Source: Hibiscus mutabilis (lineage: Eukaryota; Streptophyta; Magnoliopsida; Malvales; Malvaceae). Taken from it: a stretch of DNA of 64,000 nt. Below the pieces are notes generated by a model. It searched no databases and was not told where the DNA came from. It saw only the letters and a program-made list of their open reading frames with translations. Numbering within the stretch: the first letter of the stretch is position 1; the number at the start of each line of letters is the position of its first letter. The DNA is taken from the NCBI GenBank assembly GCA_019671005.1, contig CM033732.1, positions 12,001,932 to 12,065,931 on the forward strand. The letters are read 5' to 3'. Of this stretch, positions 23,321 through 33,037 are shown in pieces. The position numbers and the translations under genes are program-made.

Positions 23321-25070
23321 ATGACCAGGGCGAGACCGATTACACCAGAATATCCCTTTGATCCAGAAATCGAACGAACCTTACAAAGACTTAGACGAAG
23401 GATAAGAGTAGCAATGGCTAATCAAGACGGCAATATGAATCAAGACGTTCCAGTAGGAGGAGGAGTGATTCTTGCACAAAACAAAACTATTCGAGACTAT
23501 CTTGAAGAAGATCTTGATGGACTTAATCCAGGAGTTGTCGCACCTGAAATTGAAGCCGACCATTTTGAGTTGAAACCGGTAATGTTTAATATGATCAACA
23601 CAATTGGTCAATTTGGCGGCTCAGCAACTGAAGATGCACGGTAACATCTTAAATATTTCCTCGAGATTTGCAACTCGTTCAAAATACACAGAGTCACCCC
23701 CGATGTCTTACGATTAAGATTATTCCCATATTCACTGAGGGATAGGGCGAAAGCATTGTTGAATAGCATTCCTGCAGGATCAATAACATCTTGGACCGAT
23801 CTTTGTCGTGATTTCCTTGCTCGTTTAATCCTACAAATTTGACTGATAAGCTTCGTAACGACATTACTTCTTTTCGTCAGGCAGATGATGAATCCATATA
23901 CGAGGCTTGGGAGCGATATAGAGAACTTCTATATAAATGCCCCCTACACGGATTCCCGGTGTGGACTCAAGTAACAATGTTTTACAACGTCGTGATTACA
24001 CCAACAAGGATGATGCTAGATGCCTCGGTAAATGGCATACTCCTAGATAAGTCACCGGAGGAAGCAATGCAAATTCTAAAGAGGCTGGCCAAGAATGATT
24101 ATCAATTCCCCTCTACTAGAAGAGGAGGAGTTAGACGCCAAGCCACAATACATGAACTAGGATCATCAGATACAATTTCGGCACAATTGGCCACTTTAAC
24201 CAAGATGGTCCAGAACATGCAAAAACCAAACAACACACATGAAGTCAAGGTAATGGATTCTTTTTGTGAGTTATGTGGTGATAACCATGATTCTTCTAAA
24301 TGTATGCGGAATCCAGCTTCTACGTGGGGAATTACAATCGGAACAATAATGTGATGTCCAATACATACAATCCAGCTTGGAAGAAGCACCCAAATTTTTC
24401 ATGGAGTAATCCCAACAATGCTCTAAACCAGAATAATTAGAATGCACAAGCATTGGGATTCCAGCAGAATATGCCACGGCAACAGTTGCCGCAGCAACAA
24501 CCGACAACATCTAGTTCTTTGGAAAATTCTCTAAATGCTTTTATGATGAAAACTGAATCTTATATGGCTGAGAATAGTAACTTCATAAAAAGAACTGATG
24601 CTTTTATTAACATGACCGAGATGAGATTGCAAAACCAAGAGGCGGCAATCAAGTCATTGGAAAATCAAGTCGGACAGTTTGCTCAAATCTGAATACTAGA
24701 CCGCAAGGAGGTTTACCTAGCGATATTGAAGTCGCAAGAGGAACTGGCCATGAGTAATGTAAGGCAATCACCACTAGAAGTGGCCAACAACTTAGAGAGG
24801 CTCAAACCCGCTCATCAAACAAAACTCTACAAAAATATCAAGACGAACCTAGTGGCAAAGCCTCAGATGCTGAACCAGGAATTGCCGCGGCAACCGGTAA
24901 TAAGCATGCCTCAGCAACCGACGATAAAGATGCTTCGGCAACTTGTGATAAGCATGCCTCGACAACCCCAGTTGATAATGCCTCGGCAACTCTAGTTGTC
25001 CCAGCAATGCCGTCAATCAGGTTCCAAACCAATGAAAGGATCGAAGATATCTGACTTCCACCACCATTCC
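23321..25070 (+). pseudogene. Athila copy 1 gag
   Basis: The ATG at 23321 opens a frame with the Athila N-terminal phrase PEYPFDPEIERTLQRLRRR. An ochre codon at 23642-23644 interrupts it; the same frame then goes on with the gag core (FLEICNSFK, VTPDVLRLRLFPYSLRDRAK). A missing T near 23827 shifts the frame, which resumes at 23839-24354 with the conserved EAWERYRELLYKCP phrase and a zinc knuckle CELCGDNHDSSKC (CX2CX3HX4C). After another frame change near 24330 come a Gln/Asn-rich region and a Lys-rich KSLENQVGQFAQ phrase. The tail (24880-25010) is an Ala/Ser/Thr repeat built on GCCTCGGCAAC words. Gag would form the particle and bind RNA; this copy could not make it without readthrough and frameshifts. 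Confidence 0.85.
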
Positions 25071-25078
25071 CACAAAGG

Positions 25079-25717
25079 TTGAAGCGACAAAAGCAACAAT
25101 ATCAATTCAAGAAGTTTCTTGATATCCTAAAGCAAGTCCACATCAACTTGCCATTGGTGGAAGCAATTGAACAAATGTCAAACTATGCCAAGTTTCTTAA
25201 AGACATTGTGTCCAAGAGAACAAGGCTAGGAGAGTTTGAAACAGTTGCCGCAACAGAGGGATGCATGGCAATGTTGCACAATCGTATGCCACCCAAGTTG
25301 AAGGATCCCGGAAGTTTCACAATACCCTGTTCCATTGGAAACCACTATGTCGGGAAAGCATTATGCGATCTTGGGGCTAGCATAAACTTGATGCCTAAAT
25401 CGGTTTTCCAGAAACTAGGAATCGGGAAGGCAAGACCTACAACAGTTATGCTACAGCTAGCTGACATATCCTATGTGCATCTAGAGGGAAAAATCGATAA
25501 CATACTGGTAAAAGTTAATAAATTTATTTTTCCCGCTGACTTTATTGTTTTGGATTGTGAAGCAGATGAGCATGCACCTATCATTCTCGGGAGACCATTC
25601 CTAGCAACAGGGAGAACCTTGATCGATGTTGAAAAGGGAGAACTCACAATGAGGGTGAATGACCAGCAAGTTAAACTAAATGTGTTCCAAACACTAAGGC
25701 ATGCCGATGATCCATAA
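25079..25717 (+). CDS. Athila copy 1 aspartic protease region
   Basis: An open frame of 212 codons, in the gag-pol order expected for Ty3/Gypsy. It has the LKDIVSKRTRLGEFE phrase typical of Athila, then the active-site motif CDLGASINLMP (Asp-Leu-Gly in place of Asp-Thr/Ser-Gly, as usual in this lineage) and the flap-distal ILGRPFLATG motif. The protease would cut the Gag-Pol precursor. The frame ends in TAA at 25715-25717 but the downstream sequence (from 25718) continues in the same frame into RT, so the stop is probably a point mutation in one polyprotein. The Met at 25079 is therefore internal and not a real start. Confidence 0.85.
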   Translation: MKRQKQQYQFKKFLDILKQVHINLPLVEAIEQMSNYAKFLKDIVSKRTRLGEFETVAATEGCMAMLHNRMPPKLKDPGSFTIPCSIGNHYVGKALCDLGASINLMPKSVFQKLGIGKARPTTVMLQLADISYVHLEGKIDNILVKVNKFIFPADFIVLDCEADEHAPIILGRPFLATGRTLIDVEKGELTMRVNDQQVKLNVFQTLRHADDP

Positions 25718-27454
25718 GAATGCCAACTTTTTCATGCCACGGCAGAGTTTAACTTCGACGAGGAATTTAGTTGCCTCGGCAACTACACTGCCGATCAAGA
25801 GGAACCTGAGAAGTATGAAGAACCGGTCGATGAGGAACAACAAGAAGAGGCAAATTGGCTAGTAAATCGACCAGGTACATACATTGAACCACTGGATTAC
25901 TCAGGTAACGAAGGTAAGCTCGAGAAACCCTCTATTGAACAACCACCGATTCTTGAGTTGAAACAATTTCCAGAGCAACTAAAATATGCATACTTAGGAA
26001 CCGATAATACATTGCCTGTAATTATTTCTTCTAAGTTACAGCCTGAGCAGGAAAAGAAGCTGATAAAAATGTTGAAGCTACACAAAAAGGCAATAGGGTG
26101 GACAATTGCCGACTTGAAGGGAATTAGCCCGTCAGTGTGCATGCACAAAATTTTGTTGGAAGATGATCACAAACCTTCAATTGAGGCCCAGAGGAAACTG
26201 AACCATGCCATGAAAGGGGTTGTAATGAAAGAAATCATCAAGTGTCTTGACGCCGACATTATATACCCTATCTCTGATAGTACATGGGTAAGTCTGGTAC
26301 AATGTGTATCGAAAAAGGGAGGTATAACGGTGGTAAGTAATGAAAATAATGAACTCATTCCAACCAGGACTGTGACCGGTTGGAGAGTTTGTATGGATTA
26401 TCGAAAGCTAAACAAAGCCACTAGGAAAGATCACTTCCCATTACCATTTATTGATCAAATGCTTGACCGTCTTGCAGGTAAACCCTTTTATTGTTTTCTT
26501 GATGGTTATTCAGGTTACAATCAAATTGCCATAGCACCAGAAGATCAAGAAAAGACAACCTTCACATGCCCATACGGTACTTATGCTTTCCGAAAGATGC
26601 CGTTCGGATTGTGTAACGCCCCGGTAACCTTCCAAAAATGCATGATGGCTCTCTTTTCAGACATGGTCGAAGACTTCCTTGAGATCTTCATGGATGATTT
26701 TTCTATTTTTGGTAATGACTTCGATAGCTGTCTCGGCAATTTAGAGAGGGTGTTGGCAAGATGTGAAGAAACTGATTTAGTCCTCAATTGGGAGAAATGT
26801 CATTTTATGGTAGATGAAGAAATAGTGCTCGGCCACAAGATTTCATCCAAGGGATTTGAAGTAGACAAAGCCAAGGTGGGCGTGATCGAGAGATTACCTC
26901 CACCAAGTTCGGTTAAAGGAATTCAAAGCTTTCTTGGACATGCGGGATTTTACAGGAGGTTCATTCATAATTTTTCTAAAATCACTAAACCCTTGTGCAA
27001 TTTGCTTGAACAGGATAAAGTCTTCGATTTTGATGATTCTTGCACCCAAGCATTCAAAACCCTAAAGGAAAAGCTTGTCTCGGCATCCATTGTCGTTCCA
27101 CCAGATTGGACGCTATCTTTTGAGCTCGTGTGTGATGTAAGTGATTTCGCGGTAGGAGCAGTCCTAGGCCAACGCACATGTAAGACCTTCCATGTGATAT
27201 ACTACGCTAGTAAAACTCTTAATAGTGCTCAAGTGAATTACACAACAACGGAGAAAGAGTTACTAGCTGTAGTTTTCGCATTTGACAAGTTCCGATCCTA
27301 TTTGATTGGTACAAAGGTAATTGTTCATACGGACCATTCGGCAATCAAATATATATTTGCTAAAAAGGATGCCAAACCTCGTTTGATTCGTTGGATATTA
27401 CTTTTACAAGAATTTGATATTGAAATTAAGGACAGGAAAGGAACAGAAAATTAA
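25718..27454 (+). CDS. Athila copy 1 reverse transcriptase - RNase H
   Basis: The frame is open from the stop at 25717 (first ATG at 25958, 498 codons). Motifs in residues from that ATG: WRVCMDYRKLNKATRKDHFP (142-161), FLDGYSGYNQI (180-190), MPFGLCNAP (214-222), catalytic FMDD (244-247), LGHKIS (291-296), GFYRRFI (330-336). RNase H follows with Asp in VCDVSDFAVGAVL (about 393), TEKELLAVVFA (about 431-441) and VHTDHSAIKY (456-465). It copies element RNA into DNA and removes the RNA strand. A TAA at 27452-27454 cuts the link to integrase exactly before the conserved VADHLSR phrase. Apart from its borders this is the best preserved retrotransposon gene in the window. Confidence 0.92.
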   Translation, partial: ECQLFHATAEFNFDEEFSCLGNYTADQEEPEKYEEPVDEEQQEEANWLVNRPGTYIEPLDYSGNEGKLEKPSIEQPPILELKQFPEQLKYAYLGTDNTLPVIISSKLQPEQEKKLIKMLKLHKKAIGWTIADLKGISPSVCMHKILLEDDHKPSIEAQRKLNHAMKGVVMKEIIKCLDADIIYPISDSTWVSLVQCVSKKGGITVVSNENNELIPTRTVTGWRVCMDYRKLNKATRKDHFPLPFIDQMLDRLAGKPFYCFLDGYSGYNQIAIAPEDQEKTTFTCPYGTYAFRKMPFGLCNAPVTFQKCMMALFSDMVEDFLEIFMDDFSIFGNDFDSCLGNLERVLARCEETDLVLNWEKCHFMVDEEIVLGHKISSKGFEVDKAKVGVIERLPPPSSVKGIQSFLGHAGFYRRFIHNFSKITKPLCNLLEQDKVFDFDDSCTQAFKTLKEKLVSASIVVPPDWTLSFELVCDVSDFAVGAVLGQRTCKTFHVIYYASKTLNSAQVNYTTTEKELLAVVFAFDKFRSYLIGTKVIVHTDHSAIKYIFAKKDAKPRLIRWILLLQEFDIEIKDRKGTEN

Positions 27455-27558
27455 GTGGCCGATCACTTATCACGTTTAGAACGTAATAGGGAGGAGGACG
27501 CGGATCTAGAGATATGCGATGCATTCCTGGATGAACAACTTTTATTACCTCGGAAACC

Positions 27559-27740
27559 ATGGACGCACATGCCTCGGCAACCCTCGACGCCTCGGTAACC
27601 ATGGACATGCACGCCTCGGCAACTCTCGATGTCGTAGCAGCCCTTGACGCGCACGCCTCGGCAACTCTCGATGCCATAGCAGCCCTTGACGCGCACGCCT
27701 CGGCAATTTTGGGAGCAGTCGCCAAGACAACACATGCCTC
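27559..27740 (+). repeat. 42-bp Ala-rich coding repeat between RNase H and integrase
   Basis: Units read DAHASATLDAIAAL and close variants, 14 codons each, with GCCTCGGCAAC recurring at 27574, 27616, 27655 and 27700 (some degenerate). The frame of RT is lost within this repeat (shift relative to the frame at 27454), which suggests that slippage in the array caused the break. Confidence 0.7.
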
Positions 27741-29127
27741 GGCAATACCCTGGTACGCAGATTTCGTTAATTTCCTTGTTTGTGGTATTTTACCTTATGG
27801 CCTTACTCACCAAGGGAAGAAGCGGTTCCGTCATGATGCTAAGCATTACTTTTGGGATGAGCCTCTTTTGTTTAAACAATGTGCAGATCAGGTTATATGC
27901 CGATGTGTCCCTGAAGAAGAGCCACAGAATATACTCTAGCAATGCCATTCTTCACCCTATGGAGGACATTTCGGAGGAACTCATACCGCGACCAAAGTTT
28001 TGCAATCCGGTTTGTATTGGCCAACATTGTACAAAGATGCCCAAGACTTTTACAAGCAATGTGATCGTTGCCAGAGGACGGGCAATATCTCTAGACGACA
28101 TGAGATGCTGCTCCAGAACATTATCGAGGTGGAATTGTTCGATGTATGGGGGATCAATTTTATGGGACCTTTTCCATCTTCATTCGGCAACCTCTACATT
28201 CTACTTGCCATCGACTACGTGTCTAAATGGGTTGAGGCAGCTGCAGATCCCAACAACGATTCCAAGACTGTGCAACGATTCTTGCAGAAAAATATATTTA
28301 CACGGTTTGGGATGCCGAGAGTAATTATCAGTGACGAAGGCAAGCATTTTGACAACAGACTTATTGCCAAGATGTTGCAACGCTTCGGCATATCACACAA
28401 GATCGCCATGGCATATCACCCACAAACCAACGGGCAAGCAGAAATCTCCAACCAGGAATTGAAGGGTATACTCGAGAAAGTTGTAAATCCCTCTAGGAAG
28501 GATTGGTCATTAAGACTAGATGACGTACTTTGGGCATATCGCACTGCATTCAAAACACCCTTAGGTATGTCCCCCTTCCGACTTGTCTATGGCAAAACAT
28601 GCCATCTACCGGTGGAAATCGAACACAAAGCATACTGGGCAATCAATACCGTGAATATGGATTGGGAAAGTGCCAGACAAAAGCGTTTGTTGGACCTCAA
28701 TGAGATAGAAGAATTCCGTGCACTCGCCTATAACAATGCACGAATCTACAAGGAGAAAACAAAGCAATGGCATGACAAGAAACTATTGTCGCGGCAATTC
28801 ATGCCAGGGCAACTAGTTCTCTTATTCAATTCTCGGCTAAAACTTTTCCCCGGAAAGCTGAAATCAAGATGGTCGAGACCATTCGAAGTTGTCAAACCAT
28901 TCTCCCATGGTGCCGTGATAATCAAGTCCATCACTGACAAACATGAATTCAAAGTTAATGGACAAAGATTGAAACACTACAATGGTGCCCATGAGGAACG
29001 TAACAAAGAAGTGGTCAACTTAGGAGATGCACGAGCATGCTCTCCCTTTGATATTTTATTTTTATTTTTATTTTCTTATTTTATTTTTTTATTTTTATTA
29101 TTTTTGATTAATTTTTTATTTTTTTGA
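27740..29127 (+). pseudogene. Athila copy 1 integrase
   Basis: The frame carries a pre-integrase region, a TAG at 27937-27939, then the zinc-binding part (CHSSPYGGHFGG with a later QCDRCQ at about 28056-28073). The catalytic core follows: WGINFMGPFPS, AIDYVSKWVEA, IISDEGKHF and YHPQTNGQAEISNQELK. In the DD35E scheme of gypsy integrases the first Asp lies in the W-x-x-D-F-M-G-P motif; here it is Asn (28156-28158, AAT). The second Asp and the Glu are present, 36 residues apart. A Lys/Arg-rich C-terminal part (GQLVLLFNSRLKLFPGKLK) ends at about 29040, after which the frame runs into T-rich non-coding sequence. Integrase inserts the cDNA into the genome; this one lacks a metal ligand and carries a stop. 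Confidence 0.88.
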
Positions 29128-29602
29128 ACTATTTTTTTATTTTTTTATTATTTCCGATTATTATTATATATTTTTTAGGATAGATTTTTTTTAATCTTTT
29201 TAAGTTTAAGAATCCCTTTATACATCTTTATCTATTTTCTTTTATTAGTTTATCTTTAATTTTAATCCTTATTTGATTTGTCTTTGAATTGTGGGAAAAA
29301 AGTTCAAGATAAAGAGGAATTTTAATCCAAGGAAAACATCTTCAACAAGGAAATTAATGGGCTGAATCTAAGGCTTATATAAAGCCTCCAATTTACCCTA
29401 ATCAAACCCCCCTTGTCGTCAACCTTCCCCTAACCCAAAACCCTCTTTTTCGTCTTCCTCTAATCCCACCCACCATATTTACCACCTATCTTTTCTATAA
29501 AACCCATCACCCTTAACCTATTCCTACTTTTTATCTTGCAACTTTTTAGTTTCTTTTCTTTTCTTTTATTTGTTTTTACAAAACTCACAACCAAGATCAT
29601 CT
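29040..29602 (+). other. Spacer between integrase and ORF3
   Basis: A T/A-rich low-complexity tract (29047-29170) is followed by a pyrimidine-rich stretch (29395-29580) in front of the ORF3 ATG. The same spacer is present in copy 2 (48975-49580). In Athila elements the last ORF is thought to be made from a spliced or separate RNA; the pyrimidine-rich run would suit a splice acceptor region, but no acceptor can be assigned from sequence alone. Confidence 0.5.
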
Positions 29603-30657
29603 ATGGCATCCAAAATTAAATTTTTAGTTCATCCAAGTTCCTCCAAAGAACCAAGATACAAGAAGTTGCTACACCGGTGGTTCAAGAAAGATTTCACTCC
29701 AAGTTTGAAAGTCGGGAGATTCATGAAGAACAAGGCTTTGAATACTCCAACTCTCATCAAGATTTCGGCCTTGAAACATTCATCTTCGAGAGGATTGTAC
29801 ATCAAAAGTGGCAAATCTTTTGCCATCAACCGGAACCGGGCAACATCTCATGGGAGATGCATGTCCCAAGTGAGTCCACCGATGAAAAGTCCCTACCAAA
29901 GTCTGGTTGGAATCAAGCACAAATTTGAAAGCTAATGGGAGAGGCACCGGGAAAATCTTCAAGGCCTCCAATTACCGCAGCAACTCCTGCCGCCCCGGCA
30001 ATCCCTAATGCCCAAACACCTAATGCCCGGGAAACTCGACCATCAACCCCAGGACACTTTGAAGCACTCTTGCAACCATTGGTGAGCCACCTAAGGCAAA
30101 TTGAAGACCGGCAACTAATGTTCATGTGGTACATGAAGGAGCACAACAATGCCATCACCCAAGTCATCCTAGAAAAGTACCCGGACAATCGCGTGCCGTT
30201 CCCAATCTTTCCTGCCGAGATCCTTGCCCCAGCAACCAATGAAGCAGTCGCCACGGCAACCACAACAGATGATGCCCCGGTAACCTACATCGTGCCTGCA
30301 CAAGCTGATGCCACGGCAACCAACCCTGAAGATGCCACGGCAACCAAAGCTAAAGACATCCCTGTAACCACTGCAAAAGCCAAAGGTAAAGCACCTATGC
30401 CCGAATCAACTCCTACGGAATCATTTTCTTATTTTTCAAACTCGGACGAGTCCTCTATTGCACCAACAAAGACTGCATCAATTGAATCCTCCAAGCGAAA
30501 AGCCAATGACACTGATGAAGAGGACGATGAGGACAACCCCGTACGAGGATCAATTCCACCACCGGCAACAAGGAAACAACCATCGCGTTCAAGCAAGAGA
30601 ATCAAGACACCGACCAAAAGGAAACTAATCATCCACGATGACGAACTCTCGGAGTAA
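29603..30657 (+). pseudogene. Athila copy 1 post-integrase ORF (ORF3), internally deleted
   Basis: The ATG at 29603 begins MASKIKFLVHPSSSK. One base lost near 29665 (compare copy 2) shifts the frame; the conserved phrase QKWQIFCHQPEPGNISW then ends at 29853 and joins straight to EMHVPSESTDEK. Copy 2 has 468 more bases between these points, so 156 codons are missing here in frame. A TGA at about 29929 follows (CGA in copy 2). The last part, 29935-30657, is open: an Ala/Thr-rich region with GCCACGGCAACC repeats, an acidic Asp/Glu run and a basic Lys/Arg tail. The N-terminal half resembles the domain called 'putative plant transposon protein' in databases. No function is known; the position is that of env. 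Confidence 0.75.
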
Positions 30658-31033
30658 GTCATCGTTTGCATTTTATTTTTCGTTATTTTCCTTTAATGCA
30701 TGCATTGAGGACAATGCCTCACTCGAGTTTGAGGGGATTGTTATTAGTAGTTACCATGTTTAGTTGCATTCATCTTAAGTATTACATTTAGGATACATAA
30801 ATTGCTTGCCATGCCTTTAGTTGGAATAAGAATTGCTTAGATTTGATGAATATCCGATGATGACTTTGCCAATGCACTTAATTGATAGAATTTTTATTCT
30901 AGGATAACCATGGAAAGACTTAGAATTTTACTATGATGCTAAATTTGATGAAACACTGTTATGGTTTGACTGATTTAAGGAATTCTAGTGAACTTAGGTT
31001 GATAATTAACAAATTGGGGGATTAGAATAAAAA

Positions 31034-31222
31034 TTGGATGAATGCTAGAGGTGCCCGAAATTGGCTCTAGCATGTGCTAAAAAATTGATTGCTAGAGGTG
31101 CCCGAAACTGGCTCTAGTATGTGCTAAAAAAAATTTGATCGCTAGAGGTGCCCGAAACCGGTTCTAGTCGAATAAAACTAAAAACAAAACACTAGAGGTG
31201 CCCAAAACTGGCTCTAGTTAAA
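31034..31222. repeat. Hairpin array before the polypurine tract, Athila copy 1
   Basis: Four units of the kind CTAGAGGTGCCCGAAACYGGCTCTAG follow each other with 20-35 bp between them. Each begins CTAGAG and ends CTCTAG (TTCTAG in one), so each can fold into a short stem with a 14-base loop whose sequence is also conserved. The array is present in copy 2 at 51505-51645. Confidence 0.75.
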
Positions 31223-31485
31223 ACATGTTAAAAGGAACCCAATGAAGTAATTTGAAAACCTCTTGTTTGCATAGAATCCGAAAAATCAATTTGCACACAA
31301 CTCCGCACACACTCACAAGCATTATAGTTTGATTCCGAGTAACTCCTAAGTTTTCCGAAAAATGAAAAGCCAATCATATTTTGTGCCCCGGTTTTGAGAA
31401 TTGAAATCAAGTTCAAAGCTAAGTTTGTGAAAATTAAAGTCTTGGCAGGTAATTATTAGTTTGCATTGCTTGAGGACAAGCAATA

Positions 31486-31502
31486 GTTCGAGTTTGGGGG
31501 TG
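31486..31502 (+). promoter_or_regulatory. Polypurine tract, Athila copy 1
   Basis: A G-rich run (TTTGGGGGTG) directly precedes the LTR start at 31503, the place where plus-strand DNA synthesis is primed. The same run stands before the LTRs at 1371 and 51928. Confidence 0.75.
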
Positions 31503-32977
31503 TGATAAGTGTTCAAAAGTACTATTTTTCTTACCCTTTTTACTCGTATTATTGTTAGACTTAGGCTCATATTAGTTGCATAATTAGCCATTCATGCATT
31601 AATCCATGTTTCCTTCCTACGTTGAGCTTGATTACATAACTTGGTAGTTTTTGTGGGAAAAGATGCTGCTTTGGTGTGTTTTGTGTGTATGTGCAGGATC
31701 ATTTGCCAAAGCAAGGCTAGAGCTAGTTGCCAGGGCAATACATGAAGGAGATGCCGAGCTAGTTGCCAGGGCAATTGTCGACAAATAACAAGGTGATAAG
31801 GTAGTCAAAATTGATGACTAGACAAGCCCAAGATGACGTGGAGCAAAGCCAAATCCCAAAGGAATTTGATTTCAATGAAGAGATTAAAGAAGAATTAAAT
31901 TCCAAGAAGATAGGAGAAGTTCTAATAGGAATATAATTATAATAAACAATTATATTCTTTAAAGATAATTTAATTCCAACTTAACTTCCTCCTCAAAGAA
32001 GGACTTTGACCTAGCCCTATAAATTAGAGGGGAATTTCGACAACTTGAAGAGGGCAAGAGGAGAGAATTTTCGACAAGCATCTAGGGCAAGGGGATTTTG
32101 ACAAGCTTCCTTCTTCATCTTTTTCTTTCTTGTTCAATTAGGTTCATGCTAGGGATTATTTATCTTGTGTTTCTTTGGAACCTAGCCATGAACTAAATCT
32201 ATTTGGCTATGGTTATTGTGTTTTGTGGTTGTGAGAAACTATTGGATTTTGTTTAGGTAATAAGAGTTTGAATTTTTCTATTCAAGGTTTATTCATTCTT
32301 GGTTCTTATTCTTGTTTGTGAGTGAATTGGGAGAGGATCTCGTGATTACATCTATTTATCTAATATAGGGGAGAGTTAGATTCAAGAAACGAATGAATAT
32401 GATCTTTATTCAATCTATTGATGGTAAAGATTAATCCGGCTTAGGAATAAGTTAAGGATTTCAACGGCTGGTTGTTGTTCACCCTTGATTCACGCAGGGA
32501 TGTATTATCAAGGCATGCATAAGTAGCTAGAGTTTCGACTTAGGGATAAGAAGAAACCATTGAAGAACGCTCTGCCGAACCTTGAAGGTTGCCGCCCAGA
32601 CGCCCAAATAGTTGCCCAACTAGTCGCCCAGGCAACCATCGATTAGTTGCCAAGGCAACCGCGTTGTGCAAGTTGCCACGGCAACTGAGTTGCCCGTGCA
32701 CTCTTTTACCAAGACGATCCAATCGGCTATCACACCTTAACTCACGATAACCTGGCCTATCTCTCTCATTTGATCTCATTCATTCTTTTACTTTATTGCC
32801 TTATAGTTTAGTTATTAGTTAAAACTCCTATATTCCTTTATTTGTGTTTTTACTTTTTTACAGTGCAAGAGACTAGATTCTTGAAGTGGCACCAATCCCT
32901 GTGGAGACGATATCTTTTATACTATAACTTGCAACATGTATACTTGCACAATTGCGTAGCACTTATTACGCGCAACA
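31503..32977 (+). mobile_element. Athila copy 1 right LTR, which is also followed by a PBS
   Basis: Starts TGATAAGTGTTCAAAAGTAC and ends TTACGCGCAACA. It matches the left LTR but has one unit fewer in the 36-bp array and lacks about 17 bp found at 22675-22692. The sequence after it is not a target-site flank: it is the Athila leader with another tRNA-Asp PBS. So this LTR is at the same time a 3' LTR (polypurine tract on its left) and a 5' LTR (PBS on its right). Confidence 0.9.
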
Positions 32978-32983
32978 AGTTTT

Positions 32984-33037
32984 TGGCGCCGTTGTCGGGG
33001 ATTGGCAATAGACGACTTTGTTTTTCTTGTTTTTATT
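32984..33037 (+). mobile_element. Orphan Athila PBS and leader fragment
   Basis: TGGCGCCGTTGTCGGGGA (32984-33001, one change from the intact site) and about 35 bp of leader (attggcaatagacgactttg...) match 23205-23260. Then the sequence changes without transition into the Ogre RT upstream region (from about 33038). Confidence 0.85.

Larger units (their letters stand above)
21672..33037 (+). mobile_element. Athila copy 1 (full coding set, defective)
   Basis: Order: LTR (21672-23198), tRNA-Asp PBS, gag, protease, RT-RNase H, integrase, post-integrase ORF, hairpin repeats, polypurine tract, LTR (31503-32977). Unusually, a second PBS and about 35 bp of leader follow the right LTR (32984-33037) before Ogre RT sequence begins. 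Defects: ochre codon in gag (23642), a one-base loss near 23827, a frame change near 24330, stops at 25715, 27452 and 27937, a catalytic Asp-to-Asn change in integrase, and an in-frame 468-bp gap in the last ORF. It is therefore non-autonomous. Confidence 0.9.
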
